The notes under the pieces were generated by a model. It was given only the letters and a program-made list of their open reading frames with translations. It did not search any database and was not told the origin of the DNA. From an uncultured Saprospiraceae bacterium (GTDB lineage: Bacteria > Bacteroidota > Bacteroidia > Chitinophagales > Saprospiraceae), in contig CALMIT010000616.1 of the NCBI GenBank assembly GCA_937864255.1, forward strand, positions 1 through 7,765: a stretch of DNA of 7,765 nt. Direction: 5' to 3'. Made by a program: the position numbers and the translations under genes. Positions 6,440-7,765 of the stretch are shown here, one piece after another (the first letter of the stretch is position 1; every line of letters starts with the position of its first letter).

Positions 6440-7450
6440 ATGCAAATCCTCGAAAATTTTTCGCTGGCAGATTTCAATAGTTTCGGCATAAATGCGCGTG
6501 CGGCTTTTTTGATCAAAGTGCGCAGCAAAAAAATGCTCCGCGCAGCCATTGCGCAGCAAAAAAAGCCACTCATGATACTCGGCGGGGGCAGCAATATTCT
6601 GCTCACCAGGGATGTAAGCGGGCTTGTTTTAAAAAATGAAATCAAAGGCAAAAAAATAGTTGCGACCGGCGAAAACACAGCGCTTGTCGCAGTCGGAGGC
6701 GGTGAAAACTGGCACCGATTTGTGCTTTGGACTTTAAAAAATAACCTCGGCGGCGTTGAAAATCTTTCGCTGATACCCGGCACGGTCGGCGCAGCGCCTA
6801 TCCAAAATATCGGCGCTTACGGCGTCGAACTAAAAGATGTTTTTGAAAAGCTGGAAGCCGTAGATTTGAAAACCGGCGAAACGCAGATTTTTGATAAAAA
6901 CGACTGTCGCTTCGGTTACCGCGAGAGTATTTTCAAAACGACGCTGAAAGGCAGATTTTTTATTACAAAAGTTTTTTTTCGCCTCACAACGACGCGCCAT
7001 TTTTTGCATACAGGCTACGGCGACATACAAAGCACCCTTGACCAAACGGGTATAAAAAATCCCACCATACATGACGTGAGCAAAGCCGTCATCGCAATCA
7101 GGACTTCCAAGCTGCCCGACCCTGCCAAACTTGGCAATGCTGGCAGTTTTTTCAAAAATCCGGAGATAAGCGCCGGCCTTTTCGAAAAATTGCAGGCAGA
7201 AAATCCCGCAATGCCTTCTTATCCGCAACCAAACAATCTGGTGAAAATACCCGCCGGCTGGCTCATCGAACAATGCGGCTGGAAGGGCAAGCGCGTCGGT
7301 AACGCAGGCAGCCACGCCCGCCAGGCACTTGTAGTGGGCAATTACGGTGGCGCCCCCGGAGAAGAAATCGGGCAATTGGCTCAGTCCATCCGCCGCTCCG
7401 TTTTTGAAAAATTCGGCATAGAACTGACCCCCGAAGTAAATGTGATTTAA
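6440..7450 (+). CDS. murB: UDP-N-acetylenolpyruvoylglucosamine reductase (MurB, type I)
   Basis: MurB is a cytoplasmic FAD enzyme that uses NADPH to reduce UDP-GlcNAc-enolpyruvate to UDP-MurNAc, the second committed step of peptidoglycan synthesis. The 336 residues are close to the usual length of the E. coli-like type. The FAD-binding motifs LGGGSNILL (47-55) and LIPGTVGAAPIQNIGAYG (111-128) are clear. The catalytic set is complete: R161 in the YRES motif (160-163), the proton-donating S236 in GNAGSFFKNP (232-241), and E332 in PEVNVI at the C-terminus. AGWLIEQCGWKGKRVG and HARQALVV are also typical. The type I signature YRES and the C-terminal substrate-binding region are both present. It is the last gene of the isomerase operon and converges on the symporter gene, whose stop lies 12 bases beyond. 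Confidence 0.97.
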   Translation: MQILENFSLADFNSFGINARAAFLIKVRSKKMLRAAIAQQKKPLMILGGGSNILLTRDVSGLVLKNEIKGKKIVATGENTALVAVGGGENWHRFVLWTLKNNLGGVENLSLIPGTVGAAPIQNIGAYGVELKDVFEKLEAVDLKTGETQIFDKNDCRFGYRESIFKTTLKGRFFITKVFFRLTTTRHFLHTGYGDIQSTLDQTGIKNPTIHDVSKAVIAIRTSKLPDPAKLGNAGSFFKNPEISAGLFEKLQAENPAMPSYPQPNNLVKIPAGWLIEQCGWKGKRVGNAGSHARQALVVGNYGGAPGEEIGQLAQSIRRSVFEKFGIELTPEVNVI

Positions 7451-7466
7451 AAAAACTGACTATCAG
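7449..7466 (-). terminator. Weak putative terminator of the symporter gene
   Basis: On the minus strand CTGA-TAG-TCAG forms a 4-bp stem with a 3-base loop followed directly by seven T residues. It overlaps the stop codon of the symporter gene and the last bases of murB. The stem is very short, so function as an intrinsic terminator is uncertain. Confidence 0.3.
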
Positions 7467-7765
7467 GCGGCTCTTCTATTTTTGATTCCCACTATCAGGC
7501 TCAGCAGCATCACCAGCGCGCAACCAATCAGGTTAAGCCAGAGAAAACTGATATTGATAATTTTCATTTGGGTAAGTATAAAAATCACGATGATCATGAT
7601 TTCGGAAATAACCGCCGCCCAAAAGACCGCCGTTCCCTTGACTTTTTTTAAGAAAAAAGCTGTCATAAAAATGCCCAGAAGACCGCCGTAAAATAAGGGC
7701 CCGCCGATGTTGACAGCCTGGGTAAGACTTTGAAAAAGGGAGGCGACTTCTGCAAAAATGAGCGC
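7463..7765 (-). CDS. Sodium:solute symporter family protein, C-terminal part
   Basis: The minus-strand frame is open from the right edge to a stop at 7465-7463 and encodes the last 100 residues of an integral membrane transporter. SLTQAVNIGGPLFYGG (13-28 of the visible part) and LLGIFMTAFFLKKVKG (29-44) match the conserved end region of SSS-family transporters, which couple Na+ entry to uptake of sugars, sialic acid, amino acids or similar solutes. Three hydrophobic segments are visible at about 22-39, 46-65 and 70-92, followed by a short basic tail (KNRRAA). An in-frame ATG at 7666 would give only 67 residues, but similarity continues upstream of it to the edge, so the gene is cut by the window. 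The substrate cannot be told from this part. Confidence 0.8.
   Translation of the reverse strand, partial: ALIFAEVASLFQSLTQAVNIGGPLFYGGLLGIFMTAFFLKKVKGTAVFWAAVISEIMIIVIFILTQMKIINISFLWLNLIGCALVMLLSLIVGIKNRRAA

Noticed and set aside
7463..7666. Stand-alone 67-residue membrane protein starting at ATG 7666
   Set aside because: The frame stays open to the window edge and the upstream residues carry the conserved sodium:solute symporter motif, so it is the end of a larger gene.
1..7765. CRISPR arrays, tRNA or rRNA genes, insertion sequences, prophage or defence genes
   Set aside because: No regular repeat-spacer pattern, RNA gene signature, transposase or integrase motif was seen on either strand.

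Overview
This 7,765-base window looks like a chromosomal stretch from a member of the Bacteroidota. The evidence is: several close matches to the Bacteroidota promoter (a TAnnTTTG -7 element with a TTG or TTTG about 17-21 bases upstream); genes without Shine-Dalgarno sites but with A-rich leaders; exported proteins whose signal peptides end in FAQ- or IAQ-like sequences; and a cluster of three SurA/PpiC-type periplasmic folding factors typical of this phylum. The exact genus cannot be told from the sequence. A Saprospiria or Chitinophagia-like lineage is only a guess. The protein families and neighbourhood look like core genome, and there is no mobile element, CRISPR array, tRNA or rRNA.

Layout. 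At the left edge is the 5' end of a minus-strand DUF1905-like gene (1-88). A 12-bp perfect stem-loop at 162-194 acts as terminator for the next minus-strand gene (222-1070), which encodes an exported protein with two lipocalin-like halves and has its own promoter. Then comes a minus-strand gene (1258-1791) for a small exported or envelope protein with two glycine-zipper segments. A 303-bp AT-rich divergent intergenic region (1792-2094) follows. It holds back-to-back promoters with identical TAACTTTG elements, a long imperfect stem-loop in the minus-strand leader, an 11-bp direct repeat and a 21-bp perfect palindrome in the plus-strand leader.

The plus-strand operon (2095-7450) has four genes with gaps of 30, 45 and 58 bases: a 660-residue multi-parvulin peptidyl-prolyl isomerase, a 290-residue SurA_N-type lipoprotein with a degenerate parvulin region, a 451-residue SurA-like chaperone and MurB (UDP-N-acetylenolpyruvoylglucosamine reductase). 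The first three probably work in the periplasm on outer-membrane and exported proteins, while MurB makes the cytoplasmic peptidoglycan precursor UDP-MurNAc, so the operon appears to join two branches of envelope construction. A convergent minus-strand gene at the right edge (7463-7765) is the C-terminal end of a sodium:solute symporter.

Nothing here amounts to a wholly new system. The points most worth a second look are the uneven distribution of parvulin active-site histidines across the operon (apparently only two of six parvulin-like modules keep both), a hidden third parvulin-like domain in the first protein, and the structured, symmetric elements in the divergent control region.
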